DNA of 64,000 bases from the NCBI GenBank assembly GCA_927417275.1, contig CAKMJV010000006.1, positions 124,001 through 188,000 on the forward strand. The letters run 5' to 3'. Shown here piece after piece: positions 34,521 through 43,589 of this stretch (within the stretch, counting starts at the first letter, position 1; every line of letters starts with the position of its first letter). The DNA comes from an uncultured Clostridia bacterium. Its GTDB lineage: Bacteria > Bacillota > Clostridia > Peptostreptococcales > Acidaminobacteraceae. Made by a program: the position numbers and the translations under genes. A model generated the notes under the pieces. That model made no database searches and had not been told where the DNA came from. It saw only the letters and a program-made list of their open reading frames with translations.

Positions 34521-35853
34521 GGACCTGTCAAGAAATTTGTGTAAACTAAAATCTCATATGCCGAGTGATGCGTTCGTCGTATAAAATGACCAACTGATTG
34601 AGTACCTTTGGCCAGTTGTGAACTGGACGATTCCATGATTCTTTAATTTTTTCTATTCTTAGGTACAACAGTTTATATAATGACATTTCACTTGGAAATG
34701 TACCTTTTCGATCAGTGACTTTTCTGAGCTGATTATGATAACTTTCAATCGTGTTGGTTGTATAGATGAGCTTTCTGATTTCTGATGGAAACTCAAAAAG
34801 CCTTTCTACTGAAAGCCAATTTTTTGACCATACATTTACCGCAGATTGGTAATCACACCATTTTTCTTGGAAGGTCTCAAAGAGTTGAACTGCTTCATCC
34901 AAGCTTACTGCCTTGTAGACAGCTTTAATGTCTTTTGCAAACTCTGCCCATCTTTTACGAGGGATATATCTTGTTGCGTTGCGCATTAAATGAACGATGC
35001 AGCGTTGTGTAATCGTTTTAGGAAATACCGCTGTAATAGCATCTTCAAGTCCGGATAGACCATCTAAAGAAACTACGAGAATATCTTCAACGCCACGGCG
35101 CCTGATTTCTTCTAAAATTTGAAGCCAATGACGGCTACTTTCATCTTCAGACAGCCAAAATCCAAGGACATCTTTTTTGCCTTCAACATCTATTCCTATC
35201 ATGTTATATAGTGCCTTCTGACCTGATCCAGACTCAGTCTTAACAGGTACAAACATGGCGTCAACAAACACGAAAGGATAGCATTTTTTTAAAGGACGAT
35301 TCCTAAATTCTTGTACCATTGGAATCACTTTATCAGTGATTTTTGAGATGGTCTCGTGGCTAACATCAAAACCATAAATATCTTGTATTGTTGCCGAAAT
35401 ATCGCGTTGGGATTGCCCTTTGGCATACATTGAAAGCACTTTTTCTTCAATGCCAGATATGTCTTTCTGATGCTTTTGAACGATTTTTGGATTGAAAGAA
35501 GCGTCTCGATCTCTAGGAACATTTAAGTCAAGTTCGCCGAGCTGACTTTGGACAGTTTTAGCACTTGTGCCATTACGGCGATTAGTTAATTTTTCTTCAA
35601 CGGGTTCATGTTTGTCATAACCTAAATGGTCATCAAGTTCAGCGGTTAACATTTCTTCAAGAGTGCCTGCAAACATATCTTTAAGCGCTTCTTGAACGTC
35701 TAGTGCTGTTTTAATTTCATAGTTTTCAAACAGGTGTTTAATGACTTCTTGACTCGCAGGGTTTCGTTTTTTCTTAGCCATGGTTAGCCTCCATTTTGTC
35801 TTAATAGAATTATAATCGAAATTCTACTTTACACAAAATATCTTACAGGACCC
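34520..35853 (-). mobile_element. IS256-family insertion sequence
   Basis: The transposase gene is flanked by imperfect inverted repeats of about 30 bases: GGACCTGTCAAGAAATTTG at 34521 and, at the other end read inward, GGTCCTGTAAGATATTTTG from 35852; both continue TGTAAA. No clear 8- or 9-base target duplication is visible, consistent with a later deletion or rearrangement at one side. It cuts the Panacea gene. Confidence 0.88.
34546..35781 (-). CDS. IS256-family transposase
   Basis: A 411-residue mutator-type DDE transposase. The acidic residues lie in YPFVFVDAMFVPVK (about 168-181), VVSLDGLSGLEDAI (about 240-253) and TTNTIESYHNQLRKVTDRKG (about 340-359). QRCIVHLMRNATRYIPRK is the conserved C/H stretch of the family. 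Full length, no frameshift seen, so it may be active. Confidence 0.95.
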   Translation of the reverse strand: MAKKKRNPASQEVIKHLFENYEIKTALDVQEALKDMFAGTLEEMLTAELDDHLGYDKHEPVEEKLTNRRNGTSAKTVQSQLGELDLNVPRDRDASFNPKIVQKHQKDISGIEEKVLSMYAKGQSQRDISATIQDIYGFDVSHETISKITDKVIPMVQEFRNRPLKKCYPFVFVDAMFVPVKTESGSGQKALYNMIGIDVEGKKDVLGFWLSEDESSRHWLQILEEIRRRGVEDILVVSLDGLSGLEDAITAVFPKTITQRCIVHLMRNATRYIPRKRWAEFAKDIKAVYKAVSLDEAVQLFETFQEKWCDYQSAVNVWSKNWLSVERLFEFPSEIRKLIYTTNTIESYHNQLRKVTDRKGTFPSEMSLYKLLYLRIEKIKESWNRPVHNWPKVLNQLVILYDERITRHMRF

Positions 35854-35877
35854 TTTTTTCATTTAAAATGCAAGTAG

Positions 35878-35907
35878 TTGAAAAGTGAATTGAATTTATG
35901 CTATGAT
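35878..35907 (+). promoter_or_regulatory. Promoter of the DUF3800 gene pair
   Basis: TTGAAA (35878-35883) and TATGAT (35902-35907) are 18 bases apart, 28 bases before the start codon. It is independent of the adjoining IS. Confidence 0.65.
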
Positions 35908-35935
35908 TGTATTACTAAATCTCATGAGGTAAAAA

Positions 35936-36655
35936 ATGAAAAGATATAATATTTATTGTGATGAAAGTTGCCACTTAGAACATGATATGAGTAATGTGAT
36001 GACTCTAGGTGCAATTATGTGTGATGATGAAAAAAAATCAACATTCAATAATAATTTTAGAGAACTGAAGAAAAAACATGGAATCAATTCTTATCAAGAG
36101 ATTAAGTGGGTAAGTGTTTCGAACAGCAAAATCGATTTTTATAAAGAATTAATTGATTTGTTTTTTGATAGTGATTATTTAAGATTGCGTGTTTTGATTA
36201 TAAACAATAAATATAAATTGAATCACAATGCTTTTAACAACGACCATAATATATGGTACTATAAAATGTATTATTTCTTATTAAATCCCTTTATGAAAAC
36301 GGACTATTCAGAATATAAATTATATATTGATTTAAAAGATTCTTATAGTCAAAAATATTTAGATTCCTTAAGAGAGATCATGATAAGTAATTTTTCTTAT
36401 AGACCCTTGATTAGAATTTTACCAATCAACATTGTCAATTCATTTGAAATTGAGTTGATGGAAGTTGTTGATATTTTTACTGGACTATTTTCACATATGT
36501 CAAGAAATCTAAATTATAATAAAGTAAATGGCAAAAGTATCTTAATAGATTATTTTGAAGAAAAATCCTCAAAGATTGGAATAAATATTCATTCTACCAC
36601 AGAATATGCTTCTGAGAAAATCAATCTTCTATATTGGGAGCCAAGAAATGTTTGA
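35936..36655 (+). CDS. DUF3800 domain protein (RNase H-like fold)
   Basis: A 239-residue protein that opens YNIYCDESCHLEHD, the Asp-Glu-Ser motif of DUF3800, and continues TLGAIMCDDEK and QEIKWVSVSNSK. A second acidic motif, ELMEVVDIFTGLFSH, lies at about 178-192. DUF3800 proteins have an RNase H-like fold with conserved acidic residues and occur in defence and mobile islands; their activity is largely untested. ATGAGGT precedes the start. The next gene overlaps it by eight bases, so the two probably form one functional unit. Confidence 0.82.
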   Translation: MKRYNIYCDESCHLEHDMSNVMTLGAIMCDDEKKSTFNNNFRELKKKHGINSYQEIKWVSVSNSKIDFYKELIDLFFDSDYLRLRVLIINNKYKLNHNAFNNDHNIWYYKMYYFLLNPFMKTDYSEYKLYIDLKDSYSQKYLDSLREIMISNFSYRPLIRILPINIVNSFEIELMEVVDIFTGLFSHMSRNLNYNKVNGKSILIDYFEEKSSKIGINIHSTTEYASEKINLLYWEPRNV

Positions 36656-37274
36656 AAAACTAAATTATAGCGAATGTAAAAATCTTGATGATACAATAAA
36701 CTTATCATATAAGTTTTTTAATGAAAATTTATTCTACGGTAATATATCAAAATTGAATAATGTTACAATTAAATTTGTACGTCACGAGATTGTTGAAGGT
36801 AAATCTAATCAATTTTGGCATCTCACTGGATTAGGTGATAAGGAATTAAAGAATAAAATTCTGCCTTGTATTAATGATTCAGTTCAACAATCATGTAATG
36901 AGAATTGCTCATTTCTTATTAAAACAGTTCAAACTCAATCTTTTGGGAGGCGTACCTTTTGTCTATATAGAGCTTCTAGATTGCCTTTAATTAACGCTAT
37001 TATTGAACTTGTTAATTCAAATGATCACAGAATAAAATTGTTCCATGTAATGAAAGGTGCAAGTAATAAAGAGCAACTTATAATGCTTGTTGATGAACAT
37101 TCAATTAAATATTTGATGATTCTAGAGATTCATCGTACAAACAAGGAAATAGACAAGTTTAACTTGATAACTGCACACCCAATTTTTTATAAAGATGTTA
37201 TTCGAGATTTATATAATAAATATAATAAAAACCTAATCACTTCCATATTAGAATTATTTCCAACAAAAAAATAA
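36648..37274 (+). CDS. Unknown protein overlapping the DUF3800 gene, possible nuclease/toxin partner
   Basis: A 208-residue protein starting at ATG 36648 inside the end of the DUF3800 gene, behind GGGAG. I do not recognise it firmly. The second half (SFGRRTFCLYRASRLPLI; IMLVDEHSIKYLMILEIH; KFNLITAHPIFYKDVI) has the beta-rich layout and terminal ITA-P-F strand seen in barnase/EndoU/RelE-like nucleases such as PBECR domains, but no catalytic set can be confirmed. Two Cys clusters (LPCIND, CNENCSF) are present. The AT-rich composition matches its partner. Confidence 0.7.
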   Translation: MFEKLNYSECKNLDDTINLSYKFFNENLFYGNISKLNNVTIKFVRHEIVEGKSNQFWHLTGLGDKELKNKILPCINDSVQQSCNENCSFLIKTVQTQSFGRRTFCLYRASRLPLINAIIELVNSNDHRIKLFHVMKGASNKEQLIMLVDEHSIKYLMILEIHRTNKEIDKFNLITAHPIFYKDVIRDLYNKYNKNLITSILELFPTKK

Positions 37275-37700
37275 AGCCGATCCCAACGTATCGAGACCGG
37301 AACACTCCTTCTACAACATGGTAGATGAGTCAACTACATTGTATAACATAGGTTGCAATGTGTCAACAAAATTCCACATTGTAACCTCATTTTTATTATA
37401 CCCAAGTTAACACATACAAAACTTAAAATATGTTTGCTACATTATATAACACCTTATATTTGAGAATAATTTTATACAAATGTTATTCGAACATTCTATC
37501 TTTCAATTATTTTAACTAAACACCTATTTATTTCTTCTAACTCACTTTGTATATAACTAGTGTCCGATTTAATAAAACCCAAATTCTAATTATCATCGAA
37601 CTTAATTTGTCAAGCATGGCACTCAATAATTCTAGATTTTTCAATTCATATTCGGTCATTTTTCACCTTTTTTTTGATCAAAATCATTGTATTCCTCTGG
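37275..37700. other. Intergenic region with a long stem-loop
   Basis: Between convergent genes, 426 bases without a coding frame worth reporting. GGTTGCAATGTG (37351-37362) and CACATTGTAACC (37375-37386) form a 12-base stem followed by TCATTTTTATT, a likely terminator for the DUF3800 pair. CCGATCCCAACGTATCGAGACCGG-like sequence at 37276-37300 resembles phage-type terminator stems. The rest is AT-rich with no recognised signal. Confidence 0.6.
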
Positions 37701-38483
37701 CTATGAATGTTTTGACAATATTGCACCAAGTGATTTTTTATACTCTGCAGCTGCCTTTTCTTTTTCTTTCTTTTCAACGATAGCATCCAGGATCATTATG
37801 ATCCCATCCTTCAACACTGAAAAGTATTCCAAGCACAATTCTTCAGATAATTCATGAATCCCTTTACTCACAATTCCGTATATCTTTGGATATTCAGTGA
37901 TTAAGTCTGGTAGAATACCCTTCAGAAGCTTTATTTTAGCTTCCATACCATTTCTATATTGTTCGCCATCTTGATATTCAAACTGCTCTTTTGTCAACGC
38001 ACCCGTTGCTTCAGCTTCTAAAAAAGCATCATATATAAGCTTTTCAATAATCCTTCTTAAATATACAAATGAACCGATACCAACACCATGTGAATTTAAA
38101 CCTATTGCTCTTTTAAGTTCATCATAGTAGTGATTACCAAGAACTGATCTATACTTTGAAGCTTGAGGTAGGTCAATATCTGCTGAAGATGGGTATTGTC
38201 CTACTTTTATAAGTATATCATCTTCTATTGCAAAAAAATATTCATGCTTATGAAGATCATTCAAGCTGCATTTAAAACGAATATAAATATGATCAAGTTC
38301 ACTAATAGAAGCTTCTTTTTTTTCTCTATAATTACTAGGAACACCTATGGGTGACGGCATATTCTTCAAGTCGTTTGTCATTTTCACCTTCTTCAATTCT
38401 TGCAATCCAGTATCATAGGTAAAAACTTTTGTGCTACCACACTTCGAACAAAATAATTCATACTTTGTTGTTATTCCACACAT
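37701..38483 (-). CDS. Zinc-ribbon protein with DUF4145-like helical C-terminal region
   Basis: A 260-residue protein. The N terminus has one CxxC pair in LFCSKCGSTK (about 11-20) plus Cys2. The middle contains a FAIEDDILIKVGQYPSSADI strand region. The C-terminal half, from AIGLNSHGVGIGSFVYLRRI (about 127-146) to the end, is helical and resembles DUF4145, a domain found in restriction and other defence proteins. Its ribosome site is weak. It is flanked by mobile elements on one side and a candidate defence pair on the other. Function unknown. Confidence 0.68.
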   Translation of the reverse strand: MCGITTKYELFCSKCGSTKVFTYDTGLQELKKVKMTNDLKNMPSPIGVPSNYREKKEASISELDHIYIRFKCSLNDLHKHEYFFAIEDDILIKVGQYPSSADIDLPQASKYRSVLGNHYYDELKRAIGLNSHGVGIGSFVYLRRIIEKLIYDAFLEAEATGALTKEQFEYQDGEQYRNGMEAKIKLLKGILPDLITEYPKIYGIVSKGIHELSEELCLEYFSVLKDGIIMILDAIVEKKEKEKAAAEYKKSLGAILSKHS

Positions 38484-38707
38484 TAACTGCTTTTGATTAA
38501 ACCAATATCAGACAAAATAAAAGAAGTTAGCAGACAACTTAATCTGTTGCATTATGCATCAGATTATTTTATCCGCTAACTTCTTATGTTATCATGAAAG
38601 CATTACTTTTCATTTATATCTGCAGCAGAAGTCTCCCCGACCAAAGTTTGACTTCTGCTACACCCAAAAAATTACAGAGAGGATAGACCTCGTCTATAAC
38701 AATTCAT

Positions 38708-39229
38708 ATGATAACGATTTTAACGGACAATTGCAATCCTATTTCTCAAATTTTATATGATAATATTTTAAATAGCCTTGAGCAGCATCAGCTGACATGT
38801 ACTTGTGGTCATTCAGGATGCCTCTCTATTCACGGTTACTATAATCGTAGGCTCAAGTTTGAAACTTCTTTTACCTCACTGCGTATTCGGCGTATGATCT
38901 GTTCGGTTTGTAGTACCACCCACGCCATCCTCTTATCCTCTATTATACCCTATTCTCAAATCTCACTTCCAGATCAAGTTGCTATCTTAGACTACCATGA
39001 ACGTTCTGTGGGCTTTACTTCCATCATGCAAATGCACCCATCTATTGATGAGAGCAACATTCGGTATGTTATCCGGCAGTATCTGTGCCACTGGCTAGAG
39101 CGACTGCTTTCGGTATCTTTATCTCTTTGCTCAACTAAAGATTTGGTTGACCTGTGTTTCTCAAACTTCAAGCGCCAGTTTATGCAGATTAAACGAACAC
39201 CCAATATCCTTTTTCTCAAACCCACATAA
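38708..39229 (+). CDS. Transposon-associated Cys-rich protein (DUF6431-like)
   Basis: A 173-residue protein with an N-terminal zinc-finger pattern: LTCTCGHSGCLSIHGYYNRR (about 34-53) and RRMICSVCSTTHAILL (about 64-79). The layout matches transposase helpers or inactive transposase N-termini of the kind I associate with DUF6431. It comes first in the transposon, 63 bases before the DDE gene. It probably binds element ends or targets DNA. The start codon has only a poor ribosome site, so the true start could lie elsewhere. Confidence 0.7.
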   Translation: MITILTDNCNPISQILYDNILNSLEQHQLTCTCGHSGCLSIHGYYNRRLKFETSFTSLRIRRMICSVCSTTHAILLSSIIPYSQISLPDQVAILDYHERSVGFTSIMQMHPSIDESNIRYVIRQYLCHWLERLLSVSLSLCSTKDLVDLCFSNFKRQFMQIKRTPNILFLKPT

Positions 39230-39292
39230 CCTAACACGACCTCTCCTGGATTTACGCCTATAATGAAGGTAATTCTAAAGGAGGAACACACT

Positions 39293-40540
39293 ATGACTAA
39301 GGATCAAACCCATGCAATCGCTTTGATGAGGTATTCGCTCATCGCTCAACTGATTTCTGGCCTTTCTGATCAATACGAATCCAAAGAGGCTTTCTTTCGT
39401 GATGTCTCAACCAAAGGTGTGCGTACACCGAGCGGAAATATTAAGCACTTCGCACCCACTTCCATTAAACGTTGGTATAACAACTATAACCGAGGTGGTT
39501 TTGACGCACTCTTACCTTCAACTAGGTCGGATACTGGAAAATCTCGCAAACTCGATGAAGCGCTTCAGGAACAGATTGAATATCTTAAATCTAACTACCC
39601 GCGCATGTCTGCTGCTGCGATTTTCAGGCAACTTCGTGAAAAAGGAAGTATAAAACCCGGTGAGTTATCTGAAGCGACAATCAATCGCTTTATCAAACAC
39701 CTCGCAATAGAGCAAAAGACCACTACCAATCAGGATATGCGACGCTATGAGCGCCCACACATCAACGAAGTTTGGTGTGGCGACACCAGTGTGGGACCCT
39801 ATCTTAAAACCAATGATGGCAAGAAGCACAAAGTGTTCATTATTGCACTTATTGATGATGCCAGCCGTTTCATCGTCGGCATCGATGTCTTTTTCAACGA
39901 TAATTTTGTGAACCTTATGTCGGTGATGAAGTCCGCGGTTGCAAAATATGGCCGCCCGCAAATGTACAATTTTGACAATGGGAGCTCTTTTAAGAATAAA
40001 CAGATGGAACTCCTCGCAGCGCGCACTGGCTCCGTGCTTCACTACGACAGGCCATATACGCCAACTCAAAAAGCAAAAATTGAGAGATGGTTTAGAACAA
40101 TGAAGGATCAATGGCTCGCATGTCTGGATATTCGAGATTTTCATTCTCTTGATGAACTCCGCGGCAATCTTCTGGCTTACGTTCAGCGTTATAACCAGTC
40201 GCCCCATTCTTCACTTAAGGGCTTTTCGCCACAAGATCGCTTCTTCTCAGAGCCTGAACGCATAAGACGTCTTAGCGACGAGGACATTCAAAAACACTTC
40301 CTCTTAGAGATTGAACGGCGCGTTTCCATTGATTGTGTCATTAGCATCGATCAAGTGGCCTACGAGGTCGACTATCGTTTTGCCAAGCAAAGGATTCGCC
40401 TACGCTATTCCCCTGATATGACCTCTATCTTTATCGTTGAACACGACGGCACTTTTACACCAATCCGCCTACTCAACAAACACGAAAATGCCTTTGTTAA
40501 ACGCGAAAAACTACATTTATGTCGAGGTGAAGAAATATGA
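39293..40540 (+). CDS. DDE (rve) integrase-type transposase
   Basis: A 415-residue transposase. Its N-terminal helical DNA-binding region includes TSIKRWYNNYNRGGFDALLP and a second HTH near ATINRFIKHL. The rve catalytic core has Asp in EVWCGDTSVGPYL (about 151-163), Asp in MYNFDNGSSFKN (about 222-233) and Glu in TPTQKAKIERWFRTMK (about 257-272). A beta-barrel Mu-C-like C terminus follows. The start behind AAAGGAGG is ATG 39293. It overlaps the ATPase gene by four bases. Confidence 0.9.
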   Translation: MTKDQTHAIALMRYSLIAQLISGLSDQYESKEAFFRDVSTKGVRTPSGNIKHFAPTSIKRWYNNYNRGGFDALLPSTRSDTGKSRKLDEALQEQIEYLKSNYPRMSAAAIFRQLREKGSIKPGELSEATINRFIKHLAIEQKTTTNQDMRRYERPHINEVWCGDTSVGPYLKTNDGKKHKVFIIALIDDASRFIVGIDVFFNDNFVNLMSVMKSAVAKYGRPQMYNFDNGSSFKNKQMELLAARTGSVLHYDRPYTPTQKAKIERWFRTMKDQWLACLDIRDFHSLDELRGNLLAYVQRYNQSPHSSLKGFSPQDRFFSEPERIRRLSDEDIQKHFLLEIERRVSIDCVISIDQVAYEVDYRFAKQRIRLRYSPDMTSIFIVEHDGTFTPIRLLNKHENAFVKREKLHLCRGEEI

Positions 40541-41337
40541 ACTATACCGCACGCTACGGTTTGGAATTTAACCCTTTCTTAAAGAATGCTAAAGAAATTC
40601 TTGTCGATACCAAAGAACACCGAGAAACCCTTTTTCGTCTAGATTACTTAGTTAAAACCAAGGGGTTTGGTCTTCTTACTGGCAGTCCTGGCCGTGGAAA
40701 GACCACCGCCATAAGAGCCTGGGCCAGTACCCTCAACCCTTCTTTATATAAGGTCATTTACTCTAGTTTCTCTACGCTGACAACAAATGATTTTTATCGC
40801 AATCTTGCTGTAGAGTTGGGGGCGCAACCTTCTTTTCGTAAGCCTGATAATTTCAGAATCATCCAAGAAGAGATTTCAAGACTTGCTCTTGAAAAAAGAA
40901 AAACACCCGTTATTATCATTGATGAAGCAAACTATATCAACGGTGCTATTCTCAATGATTTGAAGATCCTATTCAACTTTGAAATGGATTCAAAAGATCG
41001 GGCTGCAGTACTCCTTGCTGGACTTCCTTCTCTCAACTCAACACTTAGGCTCGGGATCCACGAACCCTTTCGCCAGCGCATCGTCATGAACTATGACATG
41101 GGAGGCTTAACAAAAGAAGAAGGACGCGGCTATATAAGCGATAAACTTAAAGGTGCCGGGTGCACTCAACCGATTTTTGAAGAAAATGCTATAGAAGCCA
41201 TCCTCAATGCAGCCGATGGAACGCCGCGAATTATCAATAAGTTTTGTAACGCAAGCCTTCTCATCGGCGAGAGTCACAAAGCGTCATCTATTAATACTGA
41301 CATGGTCATGCAAGCCATTAGCGATACCGAACTCTAG
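40537..41337 (+). CDS. AAA ATPase of the transposon (TniB/ExeA/MuB-like)
   Basis: A 266-residue AAA+ ATPase with Walker A GSPGRGKTT (about 48-56), Walker B TPVIIIDEANYI (about 126-137), sensor 1 near VLLAGLPSLNSTLR and an arginine patch EPFRQRIVMNYD. Such partners of DDE transposases choose the target and activate transposition, like MuB, TnsC or TniB. It is coupled to the transposase by an ATGA overlap and followed by a small gene ten bases on. Confidence 0.88.
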   Translation: MNYTARYGLEFNPFLKNAKEILVDTKEHRETLFRLDYLVKTKGFGLLTGSPGRGKTTAIRAWASTLNPSLYKVIYSSFSTLTTNDFYRNLAVELGAQPSFRKPDNFRIIQEEISRLALEKRKTPVIIIDEANYINGAILNDLKILFNFEMDSKDRAAVLLAGLPSLNSTLRLGIHEPFRQRIVMNYDMGGLTKEEGRGYISDKLKGAGCTQPIFEENAIEAILNAADGTPRIINKFCNASLLIGESHKASSINTDMVMQAISDTEL

Positions 41338-41347
41338 GAGGTGCTTT

Positions 41348-41668
41348 ATGATATTTAATTATCGTTGTTCTAATAGCAACTCTAAGTCTGGATCCTGGGA
41401 AGGTCAAGTCCAGTTGCTCTCTACTGTTCATCCCTATGAGTTAAAAGTAACCGCTCGCGGGAGTTGTTTTCATCTCATTTGTGGCCACTACGCCCATGGC
41501 AACTTCTTATGCATCCCTAGCCATGGTGTTGGCTCAGAACTCGCAACACTAAGTGACATCTTCTGGAACCTAGAACGCCTTACGAATAATCATCCAGATT
41601 TTTCACAAACTGATGCCATCAGTATTGTTTATGCCTTGAAAGCGATTAGTCCACATCTAGCTACTTAG
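41348..41668 (+). CDS. Small conserved transposon protein (possibly DUF6618)
   Basis: A 106-residue protein starting at ATG 41348 directly behind TAGGAGGTG, which includes the ATPase stop codon. GSWEGQVQLLSTVHPYELKV, RGSCFHLICGHYAHGNFLCI and PSHGVGSELATLSDIFWNLE look like the small family often found last in this transposon type. Its role is unknown. A longer open frame through the ATPase gene exists but lacks a ribosome site. Confidence 0.7.
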   Translation: MIFNYRCSNSNSKSGSWEGQVQLLSTVHPYELKVTARGSCFHLICGHYAHGNFLCIPSHGVGSELATLSDIFWNLERLTNNHPDFSQTDAISIVYALKAISPHLAT

Positions 41669-42058
41669 CTAAAATCAAAAGCGGGGAAACTCGCTTTTTT
41701 TCTTTGTTTCATTTATTGTGCACCGATTGGGTTGACGTTTATTTTTTGTGCATAATCGGTTGCTGATAATTTGAATCATATATCTAAATCATGTTCGATT
41801 TAGTATCAAATAATGTGATTGACGATGGTGCTTTTAATTTGCTGGATAACACTTTGTCTCTTTGTTATGTATTTTGATAAAATCAATCAAACCAAACTCA
41901 TCAATATCAAATCTACTATATAAACTTGATTTAGTTATAAATTCAATTAACTCAACCCCCATATTATTCACCTTCCCATTCTTTAAATGTTATATCAATT
42001 ATTATATCACAACTAATATAAATTAGAATAAAATGAAATTCATTTGTTATTGCCAAAT

Positions 42059-42092
42059 AAAAAAAGAACCCCAGGAATAACATAGGGGTTCA
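42059..42092 (-). terminator. Terminator downstream of the tape-measure remnant
   Basis: GAACCCC (42066-42072) pairs with GGGGTTC (42085-42091), with a T-run on the minus strand. The 390 bases between it and the small transposon gene contain only transposon-end motifs and AT-rich sequence. Confidence 0.7.
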
Positions 42093-42117
42093 AGGTTCTC
42101 TAAGGGGTTCAAATCAT

Positions 42118-43521
42118 CTACTCATACACCCCTTCCGCTGCTACTGACATTGACTCATAGAGTCTTTCTTCAAGCTTTGTGACCACACCATCAATGTCAA
42201 GTTCACCGTTGATTGCCATTTCATTTTTCATATCGATTTTGATTTCAGCGGTTGTGAATCGATTGATCACATCACGTTCAGATATTTCCCTCAAATACTT
42301 AAGTTCTTCAGCAGATAGTTCCATGGAATCTTTCATTGATCCGGTGTTATCTGCTATTTCTGCGGTTTTCATGAACGTTTCTTCGTTTTTATTTGCAAGT
42401 GCATCCACCTTCGCAGCATTGATTTCAACTTGACGGGTTGCAATCGCATTGATTGCATCGGTTTGCATGGTCAAAAGTTTCGCATTACGTTCTTCGACTT
42501 TGGAATCGATTGAAGTTCTATAACCTTCAAGGCTCGCATTCCTTGCTTGTTTTTCAGCTTCATTTTCAAGTTGTGCTGCTGATCCGAAAGTGACTTCGCT
42601 GATCATACCAATCGAAGCACCAGGAATCTAATTCAGTACACCAATAAAATCATTGATGATTCCAATCGCACCATTCACCATGTTCTGAAGTATCGTGAGG
42701 ACGTTCGCTTTCATGTCACCCATGATGTTTGCAATTCCTACACCAACGATCATGAGTCCAACTGTAAGTATATCCCACATATTGAGAACACCATAAACAC
42801 CTGTCATGATTCCTATTTTGAAACCATCCCAAACGGACAACATCACATTCATTGCGATCATCCATGCGACTTTGATTCCACCGACTGATTGGACCCACTT
42901 ATAAATGATACCGACCAAAATTCCGATTGCAATTGCCACCCATAAGATCGGGTTCGCTAACATGGTTGCTATCAATGCTCTATTCTCTTGTACTGCTAAC
43001 CATGTTGCAGCAGCACTTAATCCCATGGCTACCGCATAAACTCCAACTGCCACCGCAAGCCCCCAAAATACCGGTTCAATGGTTGACCAATTATCATAAA
43101 TAAGTTGCGCGCCACGTCCGATTGTTTGGATGACAGGTTCAAATGTCTGAAGCATCGTGTTTCCAATTATGGTTGCGACTTGACCAAATGTCATTGGTAT
43201 TTCTGCGAACTTCTGATTTGTCTGTTCTGCTGAAGCAAACAATGCGTTCTTGATTACATCCGCGGTGATTAATCCTTCAGATGACATTTTTCGAAGTTCA
43301 CCAACCGATTTTCCCATGTATTCAGCAATTGATTGTGCATGAAGTGGTGCGTTTTCCATGATGCTTTTAAACTCATCACCTTGCAATCTTCCGGCTGCCA
43401 TCGCTTGGGTTAATTGATACATCGCATTGGTTGATTCATTGATACTTGAACCACCAATCTTGAACTGTTTGTTGATTTGTTCAGCGAATGTACGCTCCCC
43501 GGTAATTTTTCGGAAGTACAA
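42118..43521 (-). pseudogene. Phage tail tape-measure protein, truncated and interrupted by a stop
   Basis: Two open frames lie in the same reading frame. The upstream part (43521-42628) has the tape-measure motifs AMAAGRLQGDEFKSIMENAP and LRKMSSEGLITADVIKNALF plus membrane-like helices. The downstream part (42606-42118) has an Asn/Glu-rich end typical of the C terminus. They are separated by a single TAG: the frame reads GVLN, stop, IPGASIGMISEVTFG, so one AAG to TAG change would explain it. The N-terminal portion is missing beyond 43521. No other phage genes are nearby, so it is a prophage relic. Confidence 0.85.
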
Positions 43522-43589
43522 AATAAAACATCGCTAAAAACCGGTCATAAGAGCACTTCTCTACTTCATAATCTTTGAACTATCAAATT

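Larger units (their letters stand above)
38500..41780 (+). mobile_element. Multi-gene DDE/AAA-ATPase transposon (limits approximate)
   Basis: Four plus-strand genes (zinc-finger protein, DDE transposase, AAA ATPase, small protein) lie back to back. Short related motifs cluster at both ends: CAGACAAAATAAAAG and GCAGACAACTTAATC near 38510-38545, and inverted GCACAATAAATG and GCACAAAAAATAAACG near 41710-41755. Such multiple end sites are usual for Mu/Tn7/Tn5053-like elements. Exact termini and target duplication could not be fixed. Confidence 0.7.

Noticed and set aside
35853..35935. Missing N-terminal part of the Panacea gene on the far side of the IS256 element
   Set aside because: The minus-strand reading there contains stops and no Panacea-like start, so the piece has been lost and not merely displaced.
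39665..40207. Minus-strand 180-codon frame inside the DDE transposase gene
   Set aside because: It overlaps the catalytic core of the transposase on the other strand and shows no recognisable motif.
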